From NCBI GenBank assembly GCA_016718845.1, contig JADKCK010000106.1:1-64000 (forward strand): a stretch of DNA of 64,000 nucleotides, written 5' to 3'. A model generated the notes under the pieces. That model was given only the letters and a program-made list of their open reading frames with translations, did no database searches and was not told the DNA's origin. Within the stretch, counting starts at the first letter, position 1. Each line of letters starts with the position of its first letter. The DNA comes from Sphingobacteriales bacterium. GTDB taxonomy: Bacteria > Bacteroidota > Bacteroidia > Chitinophagales > UBA2359. The position numbers were made by a program, and so were the translations under genes. Positions 36,085 through 45,144 of the stretch are shown in pieces.

Positions 36085-36195
36085 GCACCTGCAAAATAGC
36101 CCTTTTATCACCCCAATATTTACTCAACAAACAAAAACCACCGACTATATCTTAGATGACCATTATCCTAGATTTTTTGTTTAGATTTGGATTTT
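36085..36195. repeat. Dispersed intergenic repeat, copy 2
   Basis: Shares the ordered motifs of 29404-29520, including CATTATCCTAGATTTTTTG followed by TTTAGATTT. The remainder of 36196-36323 shows no gene. Confidence 0.6.
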
Positions 36196-36323
36196 TAAAT
36201 CAAAATGAAATAATCATTTTTAAAAATCTGTATCTAATCCCTAAAACCCGTGTACTATTGTGCGTAACACAAGGTAAATAAGTGTTTATAGCCCAACCTG
36301 CACAACCTAGCGTTAAAAATAGG

Positions 36324-38294
36324 TTAATCTTTCACTATTTTTGTTGTAACTATTTCCTTATTGGTTTGGAGGCTAATTATATAAACCCCCTTAACATAAT
36401 TCGATAAATCTATTATTTCGTTTTGGTTGATTTTTGTTTTTTCAAACATTGTTTTACCTTCAATGCTTTTTATTGCTAATTTTTGAATGTTATTTTCTGT
36501 AAAATCAATATGTAAAATATCGTTGGCAGGGTTTGGGTAAATGGATATTCCTTTTTGTTGAAGCGTTTCGATACCGACAAACGTATTAACCGTAACCACA
36601 AAACTGCAAGTTTGGTTATTGCCAGCATTATCGGTAATTGTCCAGTTTATAGTTGTATTGCCTTCCGGAATTTGTGCGCCCGCAAGTGAAAATGCGACAT
36701 TGTATAAATTTATAACGCTCGCAATACCGCAATTATCCGACGTTCCGGTAGGGTCAAATTGGGTGCCATTTACGGTATAAAAATGTGATTGGTCTGCATC
36801 AACGGTTTGGTTTCCTACACAACTTATTGATGGATTTGTTACATCATCAATCACCACATTTTGGGTTTGGGTAGATGAGGTGCTTCCGCTGTTATAAACC
36901 CATATAACTGTGGTGGTGCCTTGTGAAATAATAGGCAATGATACGATGGGCGTACCAATAACGGCATTTCCGCAACCGTCGGTGGCGGTAGGTGGTGTAA
37001 GGCTTGTTACTGCGCACTCTGCCGTAACATTGGGCAGGGTTGCAAGATTAGGAACCGGCGGAGTATTAATGTTACATTGTTCGTACACCCTTACATGACC
37101 GGCAGTCTCTCCGTTTCCGTTGTTGTAGGGTGCGCCAATAGCAAGAATGTTACCAACGGCATTTAAACTCACAGCAATCCCCGGATATTGGTTGAGTGGT
37201 TCGCCCATAATCGTGTTGCCTGTTTGCAACCAACTGCCCGAAATATTTTCATATACGCGCACACTTCCATCAATGTTGACACCACCTTCTATACCTCGCG
37301 ACCCAATAGCAAGGATGTTGCCATTAGCATTTAAACTCACAGAACACCCCGATTCGTCGAAGTCATTTTCGCCATAAATATCTTCGCCTATTTGTGTCCA
37401 ATTGCCCGAAATGTTCTGAAATACCTGCACATACCCGGGAGAAAAAAATCCCGGAGCGCCAATGGCAAGGGTGTTACCATTGGCGTTTAAACTGACGGAA
37501 TATCCAAATAAATTTTCCTGAAAATAGCCATTTATATCCTGACCTATTTGTGTCCAATTGCCCGAAACATTTTGATATACCCGTACCTGACCAGCGGCGA
37601 TGGCTCCGTTATCGTTACTGGCGGCAAATGCTCCAATGGCAAGGATATTGCCGGTTGCGTTTAAACTAACAGAGCAGCCCGATTGGTCGGATTGATTTTC
37701 GCCCACAATATCTTCGCCTATTTGTGTCCAGTTGCCCGAAACATTTTGATATACCCGCACATCTCCTGCCCATGCTTCGTTTCTCACCGACCCAATTGCA
37801 AGGATGCTGCCATTGGCGCTTAAACTTACAGATTCGCCTGAGCGGTCGTCGGCAGCTTCGCCGTCAATATCTTGTCCTATCTGTGTCCAGTTACCTGCAA
37901 TATTTTGATATACCCGCACGTGCCCGGCGTCGCTTCCGTTTCCGTCGTTTCGGGGGGCGCTAACAGCAACAATGTCGCCGCCTGCACTCAAACTTACCGC
38001 GCTGCCAAATCTATCGCCGGCAGCTTCGCCAACAATATCGCTGCCTATTTGTGTCCAATTGCCGTCATTGTTCTGATATACCCGCACCTGCCCGTCATCT
38101 ATTCCAGTTTCGTCGGTGAGAGGTTCGCCTATGGCAACGATGTTGCCGTTAGCGCTCAAACTGACAGAGTAGCCCGAATAGCAGTCTTCAGTTTCGCCGT
38201 CTATGTCAACGCCTATTTGTGTCCAGTTTTGCGCTTGCAAATCAAACATTGCTGTAATCAGCAAAAGAACGGATAAAAAGATTGTTTTTTTCAT
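36324..38294 (-). CDS. Seven-bladed FG-GAP-like propeller protein with T9SS type A tail
   Basis: A 656-residue secreted protein. After the signal peptide (MKKTIFLSVLLLITAMFDLQ) come seven repeats of about 57 residues, each with (N/S)W(T/L)Q(I/T)GxxIxGE, SVSLSANGNILAIG and GxVRVYQN. That number suits a closed seven-bladed beta propeller. Residues about 410-570 are two HYR/Ig-like modules with Cys pairs (AECAVTSLTPPTATDGCG, SDNCGIASV). The last 80 residues are a T9SS type A sorting domain (GISIYPNPANDILHIDF, SNYVKGVYIISLQTNKE). It is exported through the inner membrane by Sec and the outer membrane by the T9SS, to be cell-surface bound or released. Ligand unknown. Confidence 0.85.
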   Translation of the reverse strand: MKKTIFLSVLLLITAMFDLQAQNWTQIGVDIDGETEDCYSGYSVSLSANGNIVAIGEPLTDETGIDDGQVRVYQNNDGNWTQIGSDIVGEAAGDRFGSAVSLSAGGDIVAVSAPRNDGNGSDAGHVRVYQNIAGNWTQIGQDIDGEAADDRSGESVSLSANGSILAIGSVRNEAWAGDVRVYQNVSGNWTQIGEDIVGENQSDQSGCSVSLNATGNILAIGAFAASNDNGAIAAGQVRVYQNVSGNWTQIGQDINGYFQENLFGYSVSLNANGNTLAIGAPGFFSPGYVQVFQNISGNWTQIGEDIYGENDFDESGCSVSLNANGNILAIGSRGIEGGVNIDGSVRVYENISGSWLQTGNTIMGEPLNQYPGIAVSLNAVGNILAIGAPYNNGNGETAGHVRVYEQCNINTPPVPNLATLPNVTAECAVTSLTPPTATDGCGNAVIGTPIVSLPIISQGTTTVIWVYNSGSTSSTQTQNVVIDDVTNPSISCVGNQTVDADQSHFYTVNGTQFDPTGTSDNCGIASVINLYNVAFSLAGAQIPEGNTTINWTITDNAGNNQTCSFVVTVNTFVGIETLQQKGISIYPNPANDILHIDFTENNIQKLAIKSIEGKTMFEKTKINQNEIIDLSNYVKGVYIISLQTNKEIVTTKIVKD

Positions 38295-38389
38295 GGTTAA
38301 TTTTTTTTTTGGGGGTAGATAGGTAGATGATACGAAAGAGTACTATTTACACTAATTTTTATTAAAACAGTGTTGTGTGTTATTGTATT

Positions 38390-39217
38390 TTATTTATTTT
38401 GTTTCCAAAATCCCCACCAATTATTTCTGGGTGTTTTTTGGCTGTTTTTATTTATATCATTAATTAGTTCTTCTGTTTTTTCTTCACCAATTTTTTCTTC
38501 CAAAATATCTTTTGAAAAAGCTTTAATTTCCTGATGAGGGTCTTTCAATCCTTCTATTAGTAAATTTATTGCTTCTTTTCCGTCGCAATTTTTCAAGCCA
38601 CGTATTACATGGTATCTAATTGGCGCAAATTTATCTTGTTTGGGGTCGTAATTATTGGTTGTTGTTAGCCCTATTTTAGATAGTCGTTCTAAATCGGTCA
38701 TGGCTTCGTTTCCAATTAATTTAGCTAACACTTCTATTGATAATCCTACAGTTATAATTCTGTTTTTATTAAATGGATTATCTCCTACCGGATTTGCCAA
38801 TGGATTAAATTTAACAATTTGTTTTAGTTTAGGTACAGCTCTTTTTTCAAGTAAAAGCCCTATCTGAACAATAATTTCTTCGTCAAGGCTTCTTCCAGCC
38901 GGATATTCATTAACTGGTGTTTCTTCTATTTTTTCAAGAAGTTCAACAAGTGCCAATCTTGTTTCTTCATTATCAGGTGCGTTGACTAATAATTTTCTAT
39001 CTTCTCCGGTATAAATACCTCCTAACGGAACACTTATTTTAGTAGGGTTATGATGAGGATGATTTATACAATAGGTATAAAATGGATCTGATATTTCAAT
39101 ATTTCGGATAGTGCATAGTACAATGCCTTTTTTGTTTGAATTATGGTATCCTGGTTTCCCTTCGTTTTTTGAATTAAACCAGCATGTTCCACAACAATCA
39201 GAACCTCCGTTTGGCAT
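38390..39217 (-). CDS. Cys-rich N-terminal domain plus HEAT-like repeats, unknown function
   Basis: A 275-residue protein without signal peptide. The first 60 residues have spaced Cys and His (SDCCGTCWFN, VLCTIRN, YTYCINHPHH), suggesting a small metal-binding fold. Residues 80-250 are helical and resemble HEAT-type repeats (AVPKLKQIVKFNP, VIRGLKNCDGKEAINLLIEG, LKDPHQEIKAFSKDILEEK). It starts with an ATG at 39217 (MPNGGSDCC) and lies between the propeller gene and etfA without sharing an operon clearly. No specific function can be assigned. Confidence 0.7.
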   Translation of the reverse strand: MPNGGSDCCGTCWFNSKNEGKPGYHNSNKKGIVLCTIRNIEISDPFYTYCINHPHHNPTKISVPLGGIYTGEDRKLLVNAPDNEETRLALVELLEKIEETPVNEYPAGRSLDEEIIVQIGLLLEKRAVPKLKQIVKFNPLANPVGDNPFNKNRIITVGLSIEVLAKLIGNEAMTDLERLSKIGLTTTNNYDPKQDKFAPIRYHVIRGLKNCDGKEAINLLIEGLKDPHQEIKAFSKDILEEKIGEEKTEELINDINKNSQKTPRNNWWGFWKQNK

Positions 39218-39436
39218 AGTTTTTATTTTTTTAGATGATAGGGTAAAAATGCAAAATACTCAATTATTGAAATGGGTTGCGTAACATCAGTGATTATAGT
39301 AATGTAATTTGTTTTAATGGTGTTTGCTGGGTGTGGTATAAACTTTTACCAAGCACAAAAATACAAAATTATTTTAAATCGAACAAATTTTAGGGGCATT
39401 TTTCTGCATTTTCTTTTTTATCTGGCAAAATATTTT

Positions 39437-39482
39437 AAAAAACACGCCAAACTTGCGATACTTGCAAGTTTGGCGTGTTTTA
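39437..39482 (-). terminator. Terminator of etfA with REP-like stem
   Basis: AAAACACGCCAAACTTGC pairs with GCAAGTTTGGCGTGTTTT around a short loop, directly after the etfA stop. The stem resembles the GCCAAATTTGC palindromes near 45, 49 and 50 kb. Confidence 0.8.
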
Positions 39483-39498
39483 TTTGGCTTTTGGATAA

Positions 39499-40485
39499 TT
39501 AAGCGTGTTCGGCTTTAAAGCGTTTAACGGCTTCGGTTAGTTTGGGTAGTATTTCAAAGGCATCGCCCACAATGCCATAATCGGCGGCTTTAAAAAATGG
39601 GGCTTCCGAATCTTTGTTAATAACCACAATTACTTTGCTGTTATTAACGCCCGCTAGGTGTTGTATGGCACCCGATATGCCAATGGCTATGTATAAATTG
39701 GGGCGGATGGTGATGCCCGTTTGCCCAACATGCTCGTGATGAGGGCGCCAGTGTACATCGGCAACGGGTCGCGAGCAGGCAGTTGTAGCACCTAATGCCG
39801 TAGCAAGGTCTTCTACTAGGTACCAGTTTTCGGGTCCTCGCATACCACGCCCTGCCGACACTACTAATTCGGCTTCGGGCAAGGGTACGGCATCGCCGCT
39901 TTGTTTTTCGACAGATACTGTAGTTATTTTAAAATCGGCGGCACTAACCGATGGCGAAAATGCCGACACCGAGCAGCTACCGCCACCCTTAGCAACCGAG
40001 TAGGCATTGGGGTTTAGCGAGATAATATTGGTGGCTCCGGCAAGCACACAATCGGCAAAGGCTTTGCCCGAAAACACCGACTTGCGCACCACCAAGGCAC
40101 TACCATCAAGGGTAGGCAAGCTAACGGCACCTGCAATTAGTGGGGCTTTTAGGCGTACCGACAAACGCGGAGCAATGGCTTTGCCCCTGCTGTTGTGCGA
40201 CAAAACAACTAAGTTTGCCCCAGTTTGTGCAGCAGCTTCGGCAATGGCTTTGGTAAAAGCACCCGAATCGAAATTGTCGAATAGCGGGTTGTTTGCCCAC
40301 AAAACATGGGTGGCTCCATAAGCACCTAAGCCAGCTACTGTGGCATCGGCGGCACTACCCAAAACAAGGGCAGTAACGCCCGCCGCGCCAGTAAGCTCGG
40401 CAACTTTGGTGGCATAACTAAGTGCCTCAAGGCTAACTTTTTTGATGTTGCCCCCAGCGTGGTCTATATATACTAAAACAGACAT
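39499..40485 (-). CDS. etfA: Electron transfer flavoprotein subunit alpha
   Basis: A 328-residue subunit that with EtfB forms the flavoprotein accepting electrons from acyl-CoA dehydrogenases and passing them to the quinone pool. The N-terminal ETF fold (MSVLVYIDHAGGNIKKVSLE) is followed by the C-terminal FAD-binding domain, with VVSAGRGMRGPENW, SRPVADVHWRPHHEHVGQTG, LYIAIGISGAIQHLAG and INKDSEAPFFKAADYGIVGD. It lies about 100 bp after etfB in the same direction, so the two are probably co-transcribed. The acyl-CoA dehydrogenase at 52292-53929 is a plausible electron donor. Confidence 0.95.
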   Translation of the reverse strand: MSVLVYIDHAGGNIKKVSLEALSYATKVAELTGAAGVTALVLGSAADATVAGLGAYGATHVLWANNPLFDNFDSGAFTKAIAEAAAQTGANLVVLSHNSRGKAIAPRLSVRLKAPLIAGAVSLPTLDGSALVVRKSVFSGKAFADCVLAGATNIISLNPNAYSVAKGGGSCSVSAFSPSVSAADFKITTVSVEKQSGDAVPLPEAELVVSAGRGMRGPENWYLVEDLATALGATTACSRPVADVHWRPHHEHVGQTGITIRPNLYIAIGISGAIQHLAGVNNSKVIVVINKDSEAPFFKAADYGIVGDAFEILPKLTEAVKRFKAEHA

Positions 40486-40591
40486 TTGTTTAGGTTTTTT
40501 TGTAAATACCTTAGGTTACGAGTAAGTGATAACCCATTGTAGCCCAATATTAGGTATTTGTTTGTTTTTTAATTTTTTTGATTGATGCTAA

Positions 40592-41335
40592 TTAAATAAC
40601 TTTTGCTTCTTCGTGTAGCAAACGGATAAGGTCGGCGGCGTTATCGGGGTCAATCAGTTTTACACTTGAGCGTGGAGCTGGTTTTTCGAACACTTTTACG
40701 CTTGCCAAATCGTTGATAGCAGCAGGTGCAACAACCGTTAAAGGTTTGCGACGCGACAACATAATACCTTGCATATTAGGTATTACTTGCTCTGCCATAC
40801 CTTTTTGCGAGCTAATAACAAGGGGTGTAGCTGCGCTAAGGGTTTCTATACCGCCTTCTATTTCGCATTTGGCAATGGCGGTATTGGCATCGGGCATGTC
40901 TAAATGGCTAGCCCCCGACAAGTAGGGCAGGTCTAACAATTCGGCAATCATACCGCCAACACTCGAGCCGTTGTAGTCAATCGTTTCTTTACCTGTAAGT
41001 ATAAGGTCGTAGTTTTGCGAGCGTGCATACTCGGCAATTTGGGCAGCCACGCCATACGAGTCGGCTGCGTTAGTGTCAATACGCACGGCATCGTCGGCAC
41101 CAATAGCCAAACCTTTACGAATGGTTTGTTCGTTTTCGGCACCACCTACGGTGATGGTGGTAACAGTACCGCCGTGTTGTTTTTTCAACTCAATGGCACG
41201 TACAAGGGCATACCACTCATCGGTGGGGTTCATGATAAACGTTACCCCATTTGCATTAAATTGGGTATTGTTGTCCACAAAATCAATCTTGGCAGCGGTG
41301 TCGGGTGTCTGACACACACAAACTAATATTTTCAT
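40592..41335 (-). CDS. etfB: Electron transfer flavoprotein subunit beta
   Basis: A 247-residue subunit with the AMP-binding ETF fold: MKILVCVCQTPDTAAKIDF, NPTDEWYALVRAIELKK, LAIGADDAVRID, LTGKETIDYNGSSVGGMIAE and the C-terminal SRRKPLTVV. It partners EtfA, encoded just downstream. The promoter box TAACTTTGC at 41379-41387 would drive both genes. Confidence 0.95.
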   Translation of the reverse strand: MKILVCVCQTPDTAAKIDFVDNNTQFNANGVTFIMNPTDEWYALVRAIELKKQHGGTVTTITVGGAENEQTIRKGLAIGADDAVRIDTNAADSYGVAAQIAEYARSQNYDLILTGKETIDYNGSSVGGMIAELLDLPYLSGASHLDMPDANTAIAKCEIEGGIETLSAATPLVISSQKGMAEQVIPNMQGIMLSRRKPLTVVAPAAINDLASVKVFEKPAPRSSVKLIDPDNAADLIRLLHEEAKVI

Positions 41336-41378
41336 GTCTTTTTGAACGGTTTAAAAATGCTTTCGTCTGAAAAATCGT

Positions 41379-41387
41379 GCAAAGTTA
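41379..41387 (-). promoter_or_regulatory. Promoter -7 box of etfBA
   Basis: TAACTTTGC on the minus strand, 44 bp before the etfB ATG. The opposite-facing box TACTTTTGC at 41598-41606 serves the TPR gene. Confidence 0.6.
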
Positions 41388-41597
41388 CGTAAATTTATTT
41401 TCAAAAAAAATTGAAAGTTCAAACTAATTTTGTTTTAACGCACAAAAATAAGCAAAATGGCTTTTTTTACGTTTAACACAACACAAAAAAGGCGTTTTTG
41501 TTTGATAACTTACGCAATTACTATCTTTTGTAAAGCCCAACAAATATTTACTAGTGCTTACAAATGCAATACGTTTGGTAAAGTGTTGTTTTATTAC

Positions 41598-41606
41598 TAC
41601 TTTTGC
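41598..41606 (+). promoter_or_regulatory. Promoter -7 box of small TPR gene
   Basis: TACTTTTGC, 80 bp before the ATG at 41686; the rest of the 41388-41597 gap shows nothing. Confidence 0.55.
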
Positions 41607-41685
41607 AGCTTCAATCTATAAATGCCTTTATTGGCAGATAATATCCAAACACTTCAATTTGTTTATCACCACACAAAAATATATT

Positions 41686-42018
41686 ATGAGCGAGCGACTT
41701 GCGCAACTGCAAACTTTTTTGGCAAAATCGCCCAACGACCCTTTTTTGCAATACGCCACCGCCTTAGAGTACCTAAAATTATTGGATTACGATGCTGCCC
41801 TAAATATATTTACTACTTTAGTGACCAATAACCCAAATTATGTAGGTACTTATTACCACTTGGGTAAATTGCAAGAAAAAATGGAGCAATTTAATCAAGC
41901 CTTGGATACCTATAAACAAGGTATGGAAGTAGCTACACGCCTTGCCGACCGCCACTCGTACAACGAACTACAAGGCGCGTGGAACTTGCTAACCGACGAA
42001 CTGTCGGATGATTGGTAG
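41686..42018 (+). CDS. Small TPR protein, 110 residues
   Basis: A cytoplasmic protein of two or three TPRs: FLQYATALEYLKLLDYDAAL, TTLVTNNPNYVGTYYHLGKL and EKMEQFNQALDTYKQGMEVA. Short proteins of this form are widespread in Bacteroidota and presumably serve as adaptors. The ATG at 41686 begins the conserved MSERLAQLQTFL; the frame is open for 44 codons upstream, but those precede the likely transcript start. It may be read through into the SDR gene 65 bp downstream. Confidence 0.8.
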   Translation: MSERLAQLQTFLAKSPNDPFLQYATALEYLKLLDYDAALNIFTTLVTNNPNYVGTYYHLGKLQEKMEQFNQALDTYKQGMEVATRLADRHSYNELQGAWNLLTDELSDDW

Positions 42019-42082
42019 TTTAAAAAAAACACGCCCAATAAATTAACTGTTTTTTAGTAATTTATTTAAAATTTCTGTTAAA

Positions 42083-42874
42083 ATGAACATCAACCTAAAC
42101 CATAAAAACGCCCTTGTTTGCGGCGGCAGCCAAGGCATTGGCAAAGCTACCGCCATAGAATTGGCACTAATGGGCGCAAACGTAACCCTATTTGCCCGCA
42201 ACGCCGAGCGACTACAAACCGCACTTGCCGAGTTGCCCAATAACGGACACCAAGAACACGATTATATTGTTGCCGATTTTGGCGATACCGAACTAGTAGT
42301 ATCGGTGGTTAAAAACTATATGCGCGAGTGTAACAAAACTTTTCAGGTGCTGATAAACAATACTGGCGGGCCGGCAGGCGGAGCCATTGTTGATGCCACA
42401 TCTGCCCAACTTTTAGCCGCCTATCAAGCACACCTATTGGTTAGCCACAGCCTATCGCAGTTGCTCGTCGAGGGTATGCAAACATCGGGTTATGGGCGCA
42501 TTATCAACATCATCTCCACTTCTGTCAAAGAGCCTATTGCAGGTTTGGGCGTATCTAACACCACCCGTTGGGCAGTAGCAGCATGGGCAAAAACCCTATC
42601 GGGCGAGGTAGGCAAATGGGGCATAACCGTAAACAACGTTTTGCCGGGCTTTACTGCCACACAACGCCTCGAAACGATTATTGATAATAAAGTGCAAAAA
42701 ACAAAATCCGATAACCAAACCATCATCAAGCAAATGTATGCCGAAGTACCCCTGCAACGCTTTGCCGAACCACACGAGGTAGCCGCCGCCGTTGCGTTTT
42801 TGGCATCGCCAGCCGCTGCCTATATAAGCGGTATAAACCTGCCTGTTGATGGCGGACGCACAAAATCGTTGTAA
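42083..42874 (+). CDS. Atypical short-chain dehydrogenase lacking the usual Tyr and Lys
   Basis: A 263-residue Rossmann protein with a good nucleotide motif (CGGSQGIGKATAIEL) and an NNTGG in place of NNAGG. At the site of the standard YxxxK the sequence reads SNTTR (GVSNTTRWAVAAWAKTL), so both catalytic residues are replaced, although ISTSVKEP keeps the Ser position. This pattern is known in an atypical beta-ketoacyl-reductase-like SDR branch. The C-terminal YISGINLPVDGG is conserved. It may be a reductase with altered chemistry or a non-catalytic protein. Co-directional with the TPR gene. Confidence 0.8.
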   Translation: MNINLNHKNALVCGGSQGIGKATAIELALMGANVTLFARNAERLQTALAELPNNGHQEHDYIVADFGDTELVVSVVKNYMRECNKTFQVLINNTGGPAGGAIVDATSAQLLAAYQAHLLVSHSLSQLLVEGMQTSGYGRIINIISTSVKEPIAGLGVSNTTRWAVAAWAKTLSGEVGKWGITVNNVLPGFTATQRLETIIDNKVQKTKSDNQTIIKQMYAEVPLQRFAEPHEVAAAVAFLASPAAAYISGINLPVDGGRTKSL

Positions 42875-43144
42875 AAATTGGGATAGTTGATTTGGGAGTG
42901 TTAATGCTTGTTTTTTTCGGTAAAAAATTAGTCCGAAAAAGAGATTTACTCCATGTTTGCATTAGGCTTTTTTAAGTATTATAAATTTTGTTTTTCAAAT
43001 TTAAACAAAAGCTAAAACAATGACGTGGTTTTTTCTTTTTGAACAAAAGATTGTCCAGTAAAATGGCTATTTGGTGTTAACAGGCTTTTGGTGGGCAACT
43101 CAACATCAGCAGTAAAAACTAAATCAATAATCAACAAGTAATAC

Positions 43145-43176
43145 AACACACCTAAGCCCCAAAGCTTAGGTGTGTT
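43145..43176. terminator. Hairpin after the SDR gene
   Basis: AACACACCTAAG pairs with CTTAGGTGTGTT around CCCCAAAG. No T run follows, so termination is uncertain. Confidence 0.5.
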
Positions 43177-43250
43177 GTGCATAAAACTATACTACTCAAA
43201 TGTATTAGGCGTATTTTACAAATTTTTTTGGACATCTCAAAAAAAAGTTG

Positions 43251-43258
43251 TACTTTTG
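43251..43258 (+). promoter_or_regulatory. Promoter -7 box of the DUF1015 gene
   Basis: TACTTTTG, 58 bp before the ATG at 43317. Confidence 0.55.
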
Positions 43259-43316
43259 TGCTAAATTGCTGTTGATTTGGGCAGCAACATTTTTTCATTA
43301 TAGCCTATTCTCTACC

Positions 43317-44552
43317 ATGACTGTCATCAAAGCATTTAAAGCCTTTAGACCCACCACCGAACTTGCCCCACAAGTAGCGGCACACCCCTACGATGTGCTT
43401 AACCGCAAAGAAGCCAAAGAACAAGGCTCCGAAAATTCGTTTTTGCACATATCGCGTGCCGAAATTGACCTGCCCGACACCATCACCGACTACGACCCGC
43501 AGGTGTACCAACAGGCTAAGCAAAACTTTGACACTTTTGTTGCCAAAGGTATTTTACAACAAGATGCCACCGATTGCTTATATTTATATGCCCAAACCAT
43601 GAACGGACGGCAACAAATAGGCATTGTGGCACTTACATCGACAGAAGATTACGAAAACGACACCATAAAAAAACACGAGTTTACCCGCTACGAAAAAGAA
43701 CTTGACCGCATAACACACATGCAAACCACCCGTTTGCATTCCGAGCCTGTGTTTATGGCTTACCGCCAAGTACCCGCCATTGACCAACTGCTTGCACCTA
43801 TTATAGCTCAAACGCCACTATCCAATTTTACTACCCCCGATGGTATTGGACATACGGTTTGGCTGATAAACCAAGCACCCCTTATTGAGCAATTGATAGC
43901 TTTGTTTGCTCAACAAGTGCCTGCCATTTATATCGCCGATGGGCATCATCGAGCGGCATCGTCGGCAAAGGTGGCAGCAGCACAGGCAAAAGCCAACCCC
44001 TCGCACAATGGTACCGAAGCATACAATTATTTTCTGTCGGTTTTGTTTCCCGATAATCAACTGGCTATTATGGATTATAACCGCGTAATAACCGACCTTA
44101 ATGGCTTAACAAGCGAGGCTTTTTTTGACCAAATAGCCCAACATTTTATAATTGAACTTGCCCCCGACCTTTGGAAACCTAACCAAATACACACTTTTTC
44201 GTTGTATATCAACAAAACATGGTACAAGCTAACCGCCCTACCGCATACCTACAACAATGCCCACCCCATTGATGGTTTAGACGTAACGGTTTTGTCGAAC
44301 TACGTTTTGGCACCCATATTGGGTATTGCCGACCAACGGAAAGACAAACGAATTGATTTTGTAGGTGGCATACGCGGTTTACAAGAGCTAAAAAAACGGG
44401 TTGATAGCGGCGAAATGCGATTGGCTATTGCTTTTTATCCAGTTAGTATTGCCCAACTGCTGCAAGTTGCCGATACAGGGCAGGTAATGCCACCAAAATC
44501 TACTTGGTTTGAACCTAAGTTGCGCAGCGGTTTGTTTGTGCATCAGTTTTAA
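43317..44552 (+). CDS. DUF1015 family protein
   Basis: A 411-residue cytoplasmic protein of the widely conserved but uncharacterised DUF1015 family. Hallmarks are IKAFKAFRP and APQVAAHPYDVLNRKEA at the N terminus, ENSFLHISRAEID, IKKHEFTRYEKELDRITHM, the central IADGHHRAASSA and the C-terminal MPPKSTWFEPKLRSGL, GLFVHQF. The invariant GHHR suggests catalysis or metal binding, but no reaction is established. The ATG at 43317 is used because homology starts at MTVIKAFKAF and the upstream 23 codons overlap the promoter. Terminator at 44564. Confidence 0.9.
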   Translation: MTVIKAFKAFRPTTELAPQVAAHPYDVLNRKEAKEQGSENSFLHISRAEIDLPDTITDYDPQVYQQAKQNFDTFVAKGILQQDATDCLYLYAQTMNGRQQIGIVALTSTEDYENDTIKKHEFTRYEKELDRITHMQTTRLHSEPVFMAYRQVPAIDQLLAPIIAQTPLSNFTTPDGIGHTVWLINQAPLIEQLIALFAQQVPAIYIADGHHRAASSAKVAAAQAKANPSHNGTEAYNYFLSVLFPDNQLAIMDYNRVITDLNGLTSEAFFDQIAQHFIIELAPDLWKPNQIHTFSLYINKTWYKLTALPHTYNNAHPIDGLDVTVLSNYVLAPILGIADQRKDKRIDFVGGIRGLQELKKRVDSGEMRLAIAFYPVSIAQLLQVADTGQVMPPKSTWFEPKLRSGLFVHQF

Positions 44553-44563
44553 ACTATGCTCCA

Positions 44564-44602
44564 AAAATCCCCAAACTACTTTTTGTGGTTTGGGGATTTT
44601 GA
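44564..44602 (+). terminator. Terminator of the DUF1015 gene
   Basis: AAAATCCCCAAAC pairs with GTTTGGGGATTTT; 12 bp after the stop codon. Confidence 0.8.
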
Positions 44603-44669
44603 GGGTGTAAAAATGGCTTAAAATTTATTTTTTACTAAATATAGTAATAATAAAATTTATTTACCTTTC

Positions 44670-44760
44670 CCAAAGCCTTGCGTAAAATAAAAAAAATGTT
44701 TTATATTTGCCGCAGATAAAAGCTTTTGCTATCACATAAACGTGGTTATGCAAGAGATGT
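44670..44760. repeat. Promoter-leader element, partial copy
   Basis: CCAAAGCCTTGCGTAAAATA, then TGTTTTATATTTGC and GATAAAAG, matches the 5' part of the elements at 47066 and 49085 but lacks the CAGCGGG hairpin part. It is followed by AT-rich DNA without a gene up to 45000. Confidence 0.55.
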
Positions 44761-45021
44761 AAAAGTTTTATCAAGGTTAGGATTAAAAACAGAACAACAA
44801 CAAGATATATCAATAGGTTGTTTAATTATTTATATATAAAATGGTATCGGAAAAATTAGCTGACAATTTTAAAAAAATAGCAACTAAATTACCTATAATC
44901 AGCGACTAAAATGAATGAACAACAACACGACAAAAAATAAGAACGAACATACAATAATGCTTTGTTTCAATTATAGTCTTTTCCATTTTAGCCAAATTGC
45001 AGCATCGCCTCAAAATAAACA

Positions 45022-45060
45022 CCAAATTTGCAAACCTCGCAAATTTGGCATATCTTTGCC
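45022..45060 (+). promoter_or_regulatory. REP-like palindrome fused to promoter box, copy 1
   Basis: CCAAATTTGC and GCAAATTTGG pair around AAACCTC, directly followed by CATATCTTTG, a -7 box match. The ATG of the CPBP gene is 85 bp downstream; another hairpin (AATACTC...CTTTGAAG against CTTCAAAG...GAGTATT, 45086-45127) lies between. Confidence 0.6.
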
Positions 45061-45144
45061 TTAAAATTAGTCTATCACGCTCAAAAATACTCTCTTTGAA
45101 GAAATACTAACTTCAAAGGGAGTATTATTATTACCACATCGCCC

